Of a DNA stretch of 64,000 nt, positions 38,282 through 46,287 are shown piece by piece (positions within the stretch are counted from its first letter, which is position 1; each line of letters opens with the position of its first letter). This stretch comes from Sphingopyxis sp. (lineage in GTDB: Bacteria > Pseudomonadota > Alphaproteobacteria > Sphingomonadales > Sphingomonadaceae): positions 62,001 through 126,000 of the forward strand of contig NZ_JADIZJ010000021.1 in NCBI RefSeq assembly GCF_016704835.1, read 5' to 3'. The position numbers and the translations under genes are program-made. The notes below the pieces were generated by a model. It was not told the origin of the DNA. It did not search any database and was given only the letters and a program-made list of their open reading frames with translations.

Positions 38282-39186
38282 CAGAAATACCCCTCCTGCT
38301 TCTTCTTCTCCATGCTGGCGTCGCCGCCATCCTTGTCGATGATCCGTCCTTGCCTTTCGCTGGTGGTCGTCAGCAGCATTTCCTGAATCACTTCGCTGAG
38401 CGTCTTCGCCTCGCTCTCGACCGCGCCGGTCAGCGGATAACAACCCAGGGTGCGGAAACGCACCGAACGCTCGACGGGCGTCTCGCCGGGCAGCAAGGGA
38501 AAGCGATCGTCGTCGACCATCAGCAGCAAGCCGTCACGCTCCACCGTCGGGCGCGGCGCAGCGAAATAGAGCGGGACGATCGGGATATTTTCGCGCGCGA
38601 TATATTGCCAGATATCGAGTTCGGTCCAGTTCGAGATCGGGAAGACGCGGATACTTTCGCCCTTGGCCTTCTTGGCATTGTAGAGGTTCCACAGCTCGGG
38701 GCGCTGCTTTTTGGGATCCCAGCCGTGGGTGCCGGTGCGGAAGGAAAAGATGCGTTCCTTCGCCCGGCTCTTTTCCTCGTCGCGCCGCGCACCGCCGAAG
38801 GCGACATCGAAACCATGGAGGTCGAGCGCCTGCTTCAATCCTTCTGTCTTCCACATGTCGGTATGCAGCGGGCCATGGTCGAACGGATTGATCCCGCGCT
38901 GCTTCGCCTCGGGGTTCTGATAGACGATTAGCTCCATGCCGCTCTCCGCCGCCATCCGGTCGCGCAGTTCGTACATCGCCTGGAACTTCCACGTCGTATC
39001 CACGTGCAGCAGCGGAAACGGCGGCGGCGAGGGATAGAAGGCCTTGCGCGCCAGATGCAGCATCACCGCGCTGTCCTTGCCGACGCTATACAGCATCACC
39101 GGCTTGACCGCGTCGGCCATCACTTCGCGCATGATATGGATGCTCTCGGCCTCGAGCCGGTCGAGATGGGTCAGCGTATCGGTCAT
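38281..39186 (-). CDS. cysD: Sulfate adenylyltransferase subunit 2
   Basis: 301 residues, an ATP pyrophosphatase-fold enzyme. The PP-loop is MLYSVGKDSAVMLHLARKA, and GGARRDEEKSRAKER is conserved. With CysN it makes APS from sulfate and ATP. The ATG at 39186 starts MTDTLTHLDRLEAESI. The order cysD-cysNC-cysQ on the minus strand makes a sulfate activation operon. Confidence 0.96.
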   Translation of the reverse strand: MTDTLTHLDRLEAESIHIMREVMADAVKPVMLYSVGKDSAVMLHLARKAFYPSPPPFPLLHVDTTWKFQAMYELRDRMAAESGMELIVYQNPEAKQRGINPFDHGPLHTDMWKTEGLKQALDLHGFDVAFGGARRDEEKSRAKERIFSFRTGTHGWDPKKQRPELWNLYNAKKAKGESIRVFPISNWTELDIWQYIARENIPIVPLYFAAPRPTVERDGLLLMVDDDRFPLLPGETPVERSVRFRTLGCYPLTGAVESEAKTLSEVIQEMLLTTTSERQGRIIDKDGGDASMEKKKQEGYF

Positions 39187-39226
39187 GCCCCGCCCTTGCC
39201 GCCGCGGCGTGCGGCGATCAAGCTGT

Positions 39227-39242
39227 ATGGCCTTTTGGCCAT
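39227..39242. promoter_or_regulatory. Palindrome upstream of cysD, candidate control site
   Basis: ATGGCCTTTTGGCCAT has 6-bp perfect arms and lies about 40 bases upstream of the cysD start, in an 82-bp gap behind the LysR gene. It could be an operator for the sulfate activation operon. No experimental link can be claimed. Confidence 0.3.
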
Positions 39243-39268
39243 GCAAGCCAGACTTGTAAGGTGACGGC

Positions 39269-40171
39269 TCATGCGGCGGCGTCGACCCGGGTCCGGCGCC
39301 ATTCTGCGGCGATGGCAGTCACGGTATCGCGGGCATGGGCCAGTCGCGGTGCGACGTCGGGCAATGCCGCCCACGCCGGATCGGCGATCAAGCCCAGTTC
39401 ACGACGGAAATCATACCCCGCGACCTTGAGCGGAACGATGCCGTCGATCGCCAGCGACACCGGCGCGGTCGTGATGCCGATCCCGGCAGCGACCATCCGC
39501 AGACACCGCTCGTCGCTCTCGCTGCGCAGGGCAAAGCGCGGGCGCACACCGTGCCGCGTGAAGAAGCGACTGGTGGCATCGAGAAATTCACACGAGCGGC
39601 GCGCGATCATCGTTTCGGCGGCGAGTTCCTCGGGGCCGACCTCGATCCGCCCGGCGAGCGGATGATCGGTTGCGATGAACATCGCCAGCGGCTCTTCGTA
39701 CAACGGCATTACCTGATCGCCGCGCTCGCCCGACCGCAGCGGGACCAGCGCCAAGTTGATGCGGCCGCTGCCCAGTGCTGCGCGAAGTTCGGATTCGCTG
39801 TTTTCGATCAGCTCGATGGCGAAGCTGGTTCGCAGCGCCGTGACGATCGCCTGCAAAAACTCCCCTGACACCGATCGGATCACCCCGAGCTTGAGTTCGG
39901 TCGCCTGGCGGTTGTCCTCGCGGCCGAAATCGTCGGCAGCGCGAAACCCGCGTTCCAGATCGCGCGCGATCGGCAGGAAACGACCGCCCGCTTCGGTAAG
40001 CCGGATCTGGCGTCGATTGCGGATGAACAGCGGCGTGCCGACCAGTTTTTCGAGCTCGGCAATCCCGCTCGACAGTGCCGGCTGGGTCACCCGGATCCGC
40101 GCCGCCGCTTGGGTAAAACTGCCCGCATCGACGGCGGCGAGAAACTGGCGGACATGGGCACGCTTAATCAT
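39269..40171 (-). CDS. LysR-family transcriptional regulator
   Basis: 300 residues. The N-terminal winged helix-turn-helix is VRQFLAAVDAGSFTQAAARIRVTQPALSSGIAELEK, followed by the periplasmic-binding-like effector domain. It is divergent from the isovaleryl-CoA dehydrogenase operon (102 bp between starts), the classic LysR layout, and lies upstream of cysD on the same strand. Either could be its target; the divergent operon is more likely. Confidence 0.88.
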   Translation of the reverse strand: MIKRAHVRQFLAAVDAGSFTQAAARIRVTQPALSSGIAELEKLVGTPLFIRNRRQIRLTEAGGRFLPIARDLERGFRAADDFGREDNRQATELKLGVIRSVSGEFLQAIVTALRTSFAIELIENSESELRAALGSGRINLALVPLRSGERGDQVMPLYEEPLAMFIATDHPLAGRIEVGPEELAAETMIARRSCEFLDATSRFFTRHGVRPRFALRSESDERCLRMVAAGIGITTAPVSLAIDGIVPLKVAGYDFRRELGLIADPAWAALPDVAPRLAHARDTVTAIAAEWRRTRVDAAA

Positions 40172-40272
40172 AGATTTTACTTATGCCAAATCCCCTATCG
40201 TTTCAATTTCCATATGATCAATTTTTGGGGCAGTATCGCACACAGTCCCGCCCTCGATCGATAGGCCCATCC

Positions 40273-41442
40273 ATGCGCGCAACCCCCGACTTCGATTTCG
40301 CGCTCGGCGAAACCGCCGACATGATCCGCGACACCACCGCACGCTTCGCCGACGACCAGATCGCACCGCTCGCTGCCAAAGCTGATGCCGAAGACTGGTT
40401 CCCGCGCGACGAACTGTGGACGCAGATGGGCGATCTCGGCCTACACGGCATTACCGTCGAGGAAGAGTTTGGCGGGCTTGGCCTCGGCTATCTGGAGCAT
40501 GTGATCGCGGTCGAAGAAGTGTCGCGCGCCTCGGGCGCGATCGGCCTGTCCTATGGCGCGCATTCGAATCTGTGCGTCAACCAGATCCGCCGCTGGGGGC
40601 GTGCCGAGCAAAAGGCGAAATATCTCCCCAAGCTGATCAGCGGTGAACATGTCGGCAGCCTCGCGATGTCCGAAGCGGGCGCCGGCAGCGATGTCGTGTC
40701 GATGAAGCTGAAGGCTGAGCGGGTTCAGGGCGGTTACGTCCTCAACGGCACCAAATTCTGGATCACCAACGCGACGCATGCGGACACGCTCGTCGTCTAT
40801 GCCAAGACCAGCCCCGAAGCGGGCTCGCGCGGCATCACCGCCTTCCTGATCGAAAAGGACATGCCGGGGTTCAGCATCGGGCAAAAGATCGACAAGGTCG
40901 GCATGCGCGGCTCGCCAACCGCCGAGCTCGTCTTCACCGATTGCGAAGTGTCCGAAGAACAGGTCATGGGACCGGCGAATGGCGGCGTCGGGGTGCTGAT
41001 GTCGGGGCTCGATTATGAGCGCGTCGTGCTCGCCGGGCTCCAGCTCGGCATCATGCAAGCCTGCCTCGATACCGTCATTCCCTACGTTCGCGACCGCAAG
41101 CAATTCGGCAAGCCGATCGGCTCGTTCCAGCTGATGCAGGCGAAAGTTGCCGATATGTATGTCGCGCTCCAGTCGGCGCGGTCCTACGTCTATAATGTCG
41201 CCAAGGCTTGCGATGCCGGGCAGACGACGCGCTTCGACGCCGCGGGTTGCATCCTGCTCGCCAGCGAAAGCGCGGTGAAGGTCGCGGGCGAAGCGATCCA
41301 GGCGCTAGGCGGCGCGGGCTATACCAAGGACTGGCCAGTCGAACGCTATTGGCGTGATGCCAAGCTGCTCGACATCGGCGCCGGGACCAACGAGATCCGC
41401 CGGATGCTGATCGGCCGCGAGCTGATCGGCGCCGGCGCTTGA
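40273..41442 (+). CDS. Isovaleryl-CoA dehydrogenase
   Basis: 389 residues. The acyl-CoA dehydrogenase signatures MSEAGAGSDVVSMKLKA and QALGGAGYTKDWPVERYWRDAK are present. The close fit to isovaleryl-CoA dehydrogenases and the carboxylase genes behind it support oxidation of isovaleryl-CoA to 3-methylcrotonyl-CoA in leucine breakdown. The ATG at 40273 is chosen for homology; the frame is open to 40183. It is the first gene of an eight-gene run. Confidence 0.9.
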   Translation: MRATPDFDFALGETADMIRDTTARFADDQIAPLAAKADAEDWFPRDELWTQMGDLGLHGITVEEEFGGLGLGYLEHVIAVEEVSRASGAIGLSYGAHSNLCVNQIRRWGRAEQKAKYLPKLISGEHVGSLAMSEAGAGSDVVSMKLKAERVQGGYVLNGTKFWITNATHADTLVVYAKTSPEAGSRGITAFLIEKDMPGFSIGQKIDKVGMRGSPTAELVFTDCEVSEEQVMGPANGGVGVLMSGLDYERVVLAGLQLGIMQACLDTVIPYVRDRKQFGKPIGSFQLMQAKVADMYVALQSARSYVYNVAKACDAGQTTRFDAAGCILLASESAVKVAGEAIQALGGAGYTKDWPVERYWRDAKLLDIGAGTNEIRRMLIGRELIGAGA

Positions 41443-41789
41443 TCTGGCTCTGGCTGTCGGCGGCCTTCATGGCGACGACGGCCCTGGTGCATGGCGCGCT
41501 GGGCGAGAAACGACTGATCCAGCCGCTCCTCGCGCTCAATCAGGGGATCATGGCGGTCGATCTGGCGCGCAAGGTGTTTCGCTTTGCCTGGCATGCGATG
41601 TCGGTGCTGATGCTGGTGTCCGCCGCCTCGGTCATCTGGCCGGGAACACCGCGCAACCTGATCCTGCTGATCGGTGCGGCGTGGACGGCGGTCGGTCTGG
41701 CCGATGGCTTTTACACCCGCGGGCGGCACATCGGCTGGCCGATCCTCACCGCGTCGGGCGTGTTCGCCATCCTGGGCGCGGCCGCGTGA
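41439..41789 (+). CDS. Small membrane protein of the leucine-catabolism operon
   Basis: 116 residues from a TTG start that overlaps the dehydrogenase stop by four bases; an ATG at 41469 is an alternative. Four hydrophobic segments run through the protein (IWLWLSAAFMATTALVHGAL, SVLMLVSAASVIW, LILLIGAAWTAVGLADGF, PILTASGVFAILGAA). I do not recognise the family. Coupling to both neighbours suggests that it belongs to the pathway, perhaps in uptake or membrane anchoring, but this is only inference. Confidence 0.65.
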   Translation: MIWLWLSAAFMATTALVHGALGEKRLIQPLLALNQGIMAVDLARKVFRFAWHAMSVLMLVSAASVIWPGTPRNLILLIGAAWTAVGLADGFYTRGRHIGWPILTASGVFAILGAAA

Positions 41790-42079
41790 ACGACACGCTG
41801 CTCACCGCTCTGCAATATTATGGCGCGGCCGCGTCGACGCTCGCGGCGCTCATCGTCTCGCTCAACCTGGGCCGCCGCCGCACGGGCTGGGCCTTTGTCA
41901 TCTTTGTCACGAGCAGCATTGCGTTGATCGCTTGGGGCTTTTTGCAACCCGATAGCGAGGGCATCGGTTGGCAGAATGTGGCGCTGCTGATCATCAATGC
42001 GATCGGCGTCTATCGTTACCTGATCCTGAAAGATGAACCGGGCGATCCGGACGACAAACGGGGAGAGACTTTACAGTGA
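41786..42079 (+). CDS. Second small membrane protein of the operon
   Basis: 97 residues from a GTG start that overlaps the previous stop (GTGA). Three hydrophobic segments: YYGAAASTLAALIVSLNL, TGWAFVIFVTSSIALIAWGF and QNVALLIINAIGVYRYLI, then an acidic tail DEPGDPDDKRGET. The three-helix layout resembles small transport-like or half-transporter proteins, without a diagnostic motif. The stop overlaps the next start. Confidence 0.65.
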   Translation: MNDTLLTALQYYGAAASTLAALIVSLNLGRRRTGWAFVIFVTSSIALIAWGFLQPDSEGIGWQNVALLIINAIGVYRYLILKDEPGDPDDKRGETLQ

Positions 42080-43674
42080 GCGCACCGGTTCTTGGCACCA
42101 ATGTCGATCCCGACAGCGACGAGTTTCGCACCCGCGCCGCGCATAATCGCGCCCTGAAGGACGAACTATGGGCGCGCGTCGCCGAAGCGGCGCTTGGCGG
42201 CAATGAGAAATCGCGCGAGCGGCACACCAGCCGCGGCAAGCTGTTGCCGCGCGAGCGGGTCGAACGGTTGCTCGATCCGGGTTCGCCGTTCCTTGAGATC
42301 GGCCAGCTCGCGGCAAACGACCTTTACGATGGCGAAGTGCCCGGCGCGGGGCTGATCTGCGGCATCGGCCGAGTCTCGGGGCGCCAGTGCATGATCGTGT
42401 GCAACGACGCGACGGTCAAAGGCGGCACCTACTATCCGTTGACGGTGAAAAAGCATCTGCGCGCGCAGGAAATCGCGCTCGAAAACCGCCTGCCGTGCAT
42501 CTATCTTGTCGACAGCGGCGGCGCCAACCTGCCGCATCAGGATCAGGTGTTCCCCGACCGCGACCATTTCGGGCGTATCTTTTTCAATCAGGCCAATATG
42601 TCGGCGCGGCGCATCCCGCAGATTGCGTGCGTGATGGGCAGCTGCACCGCGGGCGGCGCCTATGTCCCTGCGATGAGCGACGAGACCGTGATCGTCCGCA
42701 ATCAGGGGACGATCTTCCTCGCCGGTCCGCCGCTGGTCAAAGCCGCGACGGGCGAAGAAATCAGCGCCGAGGATCTGGGCGGCGGTGACCTGCACGCGCG
42801 GAGATCGGGCGTTGTCGATCATCTCGCCGAAAATGACGAACATGCGCTGACCATCGTGCGGGACATCATCAGCCATCTGGGCGCCGACACCGGGTTCAAC
42901 GTCGCGCTGAAAGACCCGCGTCCGCCCAAATATGATCCCGAGCAGCTCTACGGCGTCGTCCCCGACGACGTCCGCGCGCCCTATGATGTCCACGAAGCCA
43001 TCGCGCGCATCGTCGACGCCAGCGAGTTTCATGATTTCAAGGCCAATTACGGCAGCACGCTCGTCTGCGGCTTCGCGCATATCTGGGGTATCCCGGTCGC
43101 GATCCTCGCCAACAACGGCGTGCTGTTCAGCGAGAGCGCGGTCAAGGGCGCGCATTTCATCGAACTGGCGCAGCAACGCCGCATCCCCCTCCTCTTCCTC
43201 CAGAACATCAGCGGCTTCATGGTCGGCGGCAAATATGAGGCGGAGGGCATTGCCAAGCACGGCGCCAAGCTGGTGACCGCGGTCGCGACCGCGACGGTGC
43301 CCAAGGTTACCGTGCTGATCGGCGGCAGTTTTGGCGCGGGCAATTACGGCATGTGCGGGCGCGCCTATTCACCGCGTTTCCTGTTCACCTGGCCCAATGC
43401 GCGGATCAGCGTGATGGGGGGCGAACAGGCGGCGAGCGTGCTCGCGACCGTCCACCGCGACGCCGACAAATGGACTCCCGAGGAGGCCGAGGCGTTCAAG
43501 GCGCCGATCCGCCAGAAGTACGAGGACGAAGGCAACCCCTATCACGCAACCGCGCGGCTTTGGGACGACGGCATCATCGACCCCGCCCAGACGCGCGATG
43601 TGCTCGGGCTGGCCTTCGCGGCAACGCTGAACGCCCCGATCGAGGATCGTGGGTTCGGCGTGTTCAGGATGTGA
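42076..43674 (+). CDS. Methylcrotonyl-CoA carboxylase, carboxyltransferase (beta) subunit
   Basis: 532 residues of the carboxyltransferase family from a GTG start. It has YYPLTVKKHLRAQEIALENRLPCIYLVDSGGA, GSCTAGGAYVPAMSDE and the C-terminal GSFGAGNYGMCGRAY, FTWPNARISVMGGEQAA. It transfers the carboxyl group to 3-methylcrotonyl-CoA (to give 3-methylglutaconyl-CoA). The biotin carboxylase subunit is one gene downstream. Confidence 0.92.
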   Translation: MSAPVLGTNVDPDSDEFRTRAAHNRALKDELWARVAEAALGGNEKSRERHTSRGKLLPRERVERLLDPGSPFLEIGQLAANDLYDGEVPGAGLICGIGRVSGRQCMIVCNDATVKGGTYYPLTVKKHLRAQEIALENRLPCIYLVDSGGANLPHQDQVFPDRDHFGRIFFNQANMSARRIPQIACVMGSCTAGGAYVPAMSDETVIVRNQGTIFLAGPPLVKAATGEEISAEDLGGGDLHARRSGVVDHLAENDEHALTIVRDIISHLGADTGFNVALKDPRPPKYDPEQLYGVVPDDVRAPYDVHEAIARIVDASEFHDFKANYGSTLVCGFAHIWGIPVAILANNGVLFSESAVKGAHFIELAQQRRIPLLFLQNISGFMVGGKYEAEGIAKHGAKLVTAVATATVPKVTVLIGGSFGAGNYGMCGRAYSPRFLFTWPNARISVMGGEQAASVLATVHRDADKWTPEEAEAFKAPIRQKYEDEGNPYHATARLWDDGIIDPAQTRDVLGLAFAATLNAPIEDRGFGVFRM

Positions 43675-43994
43675 TGGCGATGAGCGGCAAACCCGATCGC
43701 CTGCTCCTTCTCGAGCGCGCGTTCGACGACCCGGCTTTTCCGGGTTCGACCTTCTATTGCCGCGATTGCATCCTGATCGAAGGCTTGCTCGCGATGTTCC
43801 CCGATCGCACCGCCAACCTCGAAGTGATCCGCGTACCTTGGCCGCGTCCGCGCCCGCTGGTCGTCGAGGCTATCGGCGAGGCGAACCAGAATCTTCCTGC
43901 TCTCGTCTTCTCCGACGGCGGGTTCGTGAACGACATCAATTCGCTGCTTGACGCTCTTCATTCCCGTCACGACTTTCCGGAACCTCATCCATGA
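43674..43994 (+). CDS. DUF3088 protein, thioredoxin-fold-like with CxxC
   Basis: 106 residues, starting in TGATG with the previous stop. The N-terminus RLLLLERAFDDPAFPG leads to FYCRDCILIEGLLAMF, with Cys29 and Cys32 as a CxxC pair at the start of a helix, and NLPALVF has a Pro75 where a thioredoxin-fold cis-Pro would be. The overall order beta, CxxC-helix, beta, helix, Pro-beta fits a thioredoxin or GST N-terminal fold. DUF3088 has no established function. It sits between the two carboxylase subunit genes. Confidence 0.75.
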   Translation: MAMSGKPDRLLLLERAFDDPAFPGSTFYCRDCILIEGLLAMFPDRTANLEVIRVPWPRPRPLVVEAIGEANQNLPALVFSDGGFVNDINSLLDALHSRHDFPEPHP

Positions 43995-45832
43995 TCCAGT
44001 CTCTCCTCATCGCCAATCGCGGCGAGATCGCCTGCCGCATCATCCGCACCGCACGCGAGATGGGCATTCGCACCGTTGCGGTCTATTCGGACGCCGACGC
44101 CAAGGCGCTGCATGTCCGGCAGGCCGACGAGGTGGTGCATATCGGTCCGTCGCCGGCGCGCGAATCCTATCTGGTTGGCGAAAAGATCATCGCCGCCGCC
44201 AAAGCCTCCGGGGCGGAGGCGATCCATCCGGGTTACGGGTTCCTGTCCGAGAATGCCGCGTTCGCGCAGGCCGTCATCGACGCCGGGTTGATTTGGGTCG
44301 GTCCCAACCCCTCGTCGATCACCGCGATGGGGCTGAAGGATGCCGCCAAGAAACTGATGGCCGAAGCCGGAGTGCCGGTAACCCCCGGCTATATGGGCGA
44401 AAATCAGGACGCCCCCTTCCTCGCCGAACGCGCCGCTGAAATCGGCTATCCGGTGCTGATCAAGGCCGTCGCAGGCGGCGGCGGCAAGGGGATGCGCAAG
44501 GTCGATGCCGCAGCGGATTTCATCGACGCGCTCGCCTCCTGCCAGCGCGAGGCGGCGGCGTCGTTCGGCAACGACCATGTGCTGATCGAGAAATATATCC
44601 TGACCCCGCGCCATATCGAGGTGCAGGTGTTCGGCGACACCCACGGCAATGTCGTCCATCTTTTCGAACGTGATTGTTCGCTGCAACGCCGCCACCAGAA
44701 GGTGATCGAGGAAGCCCCGGCTCCGGGCATGGACGAGATCACCCGCGAAGCGCTGTGCGCCGCCGCGGTGCGCGCAGCGCAGGCGGTCGGCTATGTTGGC
44801 GCCGGAACGATCGAATTCATCGCCGACGCCAGCGAAGGCCTGCGCGCCGACCGCATCTGGTTCATGGAAATGAACACCCGGCTGCAGGTGGAGCATCCGG
44901 TGACCGAGGAGATCACCGGGGTCGATCTGGTGGAGTGGCAGCTGCGGGTAGCGAGCGGTGAGCCACTGCCGCTGCGACAGGACGAGCTGTCGATCAACGG
45001 CTGGGCGATGGAAGCGCGGCTTTATGCGGAAGATCCCGCAAAGGGATTCCTGCCCTCGATCGGCACGCTCGAACTGTTCCAGCTTTCCGAGCACCTCGGC
45101 CGCGTCGATACCGGCGTCTATGAAGGCGCCGAAGTTTCGCCCTTCTATGACCCGATGATTGCCAAGGTCATCGCTTATGGCGAGGATCGCGAGGAAGCGC
45201 GCGAGCTGCTGTCGGAAATGCTGGAGGACAGCGCGATCTGGCCGGTGAAGACAAATTCGGCCTTCCTGATTAACGCTCTCGCTCACAACGACTTCGTAAC
45301 TGGCACCGTCGATACGGGACTCATCGCCCGCGATGGCGATGCGATGACCGAAGAGCCCGCTCCCACGATCGAAGCCCTTACCAACGCCGCAATGGCGATC
45401 GTTCCGCGCTCGCTGCACGCGGGTTTCCGTCTTAACGCACCCGACGTGCGCTCTGCGGTCTTTATGCTCGATGGAAAGCGTATTGAGGTCGAACTGCACG
45501 GCCCCGGCACTGACGATCCGGCGCCCGCCATGCTCGTCGCCGAGAGCGGTTCCGTGTGGCAACTCACCACTTGGCGCGCTGCGGGCAGCGCGGGCGGAGC
45601 AGCTGGCGACGGCGCCATTCTTTCCCCCATGCCCGGCAAGGTCATTGCGGTAGAGGTCGCAGCGGGTGACACAGTGAGCAAAGGCCAGAAACTGCTCACC
45701 CTTGAAGCGATGAAGATGGAGCATAGCCTGACCGCGCCGTTCGACGGCGTAGTGGCCGAGCTTAATGCGACACCGGGCGCGCAGGTGCAGGTCGAGGCAT
45801 TGCTCGTGCGGATCGAAAAGGAAGACGCATAA
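43991..45832 (+). CDS. Methylcrotonyl-CoA carboxylase, biotin carboxylase (alpha) subunit
   Basis: 613 residues. Biotin carboxylase core with SLLIANRGEIACRIIRTARE, KAVAGGGGKGMRKV and FMEMNTRLQVEHPVTEEITG, then a C-terminal biotin carrier domain with EAMKMEH, the biotin Lys being Lys575. It carboxylates biotin for the beta subunit. The start overlaps the DUF3088 stop, and the stop overlaps the next start by one base. Confidence 0.93.
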   Translation: MIQSLLIANRGEIACRIIRTAREMGIRTVAVYSDADAKALHVRQADEVVHIGPSPARESYLVGEKIIAAAKASGAEAIHPGYGFLSENAAFAQAVIDAGLIWVGPNPSSITAMGLKDAAKKLMAEAGVPVTPGYMGENQDAPFLAERAAEIGYPVLIKAVAGGGGKGMRKVDAAADFIDALASCQREAAASFGNDHVLIEKYILTPRHIEVQVFGDTHGNVVHLFERDCSLQRRHQKVIEEAPAPGMDEITREALCAAAVRAAQAVGYVGAGTIEFIADASEGLRADRIWFMEMNTRLQVEHPVTEEITGVDLVEWQLRVASGEPLPLRQDELSINGWAMEARLYAEDPAKGFLPSIGTLELFQLSEHLGRVDTGVYEGAEVSPFYDPMIAKVIAYGEDREEARELLSEMLEDSAIWPVKTNSAFLINALAHNDFVTGTVDTGLIARDGDAMTEEPAPTIEALTNAAMAIVPRSLHAGFRLNAPDVRSAVFMLDGKRIEVELHGPGTDDPAPAMLVAESGSVWQLTTWRAAGSAGGAAGDGAILSPMPGKVIAVEVAAGDTVSKGQKLLTLEAMKMEHSLTAPFDGVVAELNATPGAQVQVEALLVRIEKEDA

Positions 45833-46287
45833 TGGCCGGTAGATATTTCGACGAATGGCAAATCGGCGACATGCTGACCCACGACATCCGCCGCACGGTG
45901 ACCGAGACCGACAATCTGCTGTTCACGGTGATGACGCACAATCCGCAGCCGCTGCATCTCGACATCGAGGCGGCGAAGGCGTCGGAGTTCGGTCAGATCC
46001 TCGTCAACGGCACATTTACGTTCAGCCTGATGGTCGGGCTGTCGGTCGGCGACACGACGCTCGGCACGCTCGTTGCGAACCTGGGCTATGACAAGCTGGT
46101 GATGCCCAAGCCGGTGTTTATCGGCGACACGCTGCGCGCGGAGAGCGAAGTCATCGGGCTGAAGGAATCGAAATCGCGGCCGAACGCCGGGATCGTGACC
46201 TTCCGCCACCGCTGCATCAACCAGCGCGATGAACTTGTCTGCCAGTGCGAGCGTTCTACACTTGTCCTGCGGAAGGCCAGCACATGA
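45832..46287 (+). CDS. MaoC-family dehydratase
   Basis: 151 residues of the hotdog-fold MaoC/R-hydratase family, with an N-terminal GRYFDEWQIGDMLTHDIRRTVTETDNLLF and HNPQPLHLDIEAAKASEFGQILVNGTFTFSL, whose Asp and His are the catalytic pair. It hydrates enoyl-CoA esters. Its place behind the carboxylase suggests 3-methylglutaconyl-CoA or a related CoA ester as substrate; this is inference. Confidence 0.88.
   Translation: MAGRYFDEWQIGDMLTHDIRRTVTETDNLLFTVMTHNPQPLHLDIEAAKASEFGQILVNGTFTFSLMVGLSVGDTTLGTLVANLGYDKLVMPKPVFIGDTLRAESEVIGLKESKSRPNAGIVTFRHRCINQRDELVCQCERSTLVLRKAST

Noticed and set aside
35831..38386. 851-codon plus-strand frame opposite cysQ and cysNC
   Set aside because: It spans two proven minus-strand genes and is low-complexity Ser/Arg/Ala and Asp/His-rich antisense.
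43985..45724. 579-codon minus-strand frame opposite the biotin carboxylase subunit
   Set aside because: The plus strand holds clear carboxylase and biotin motifs; the other has none.
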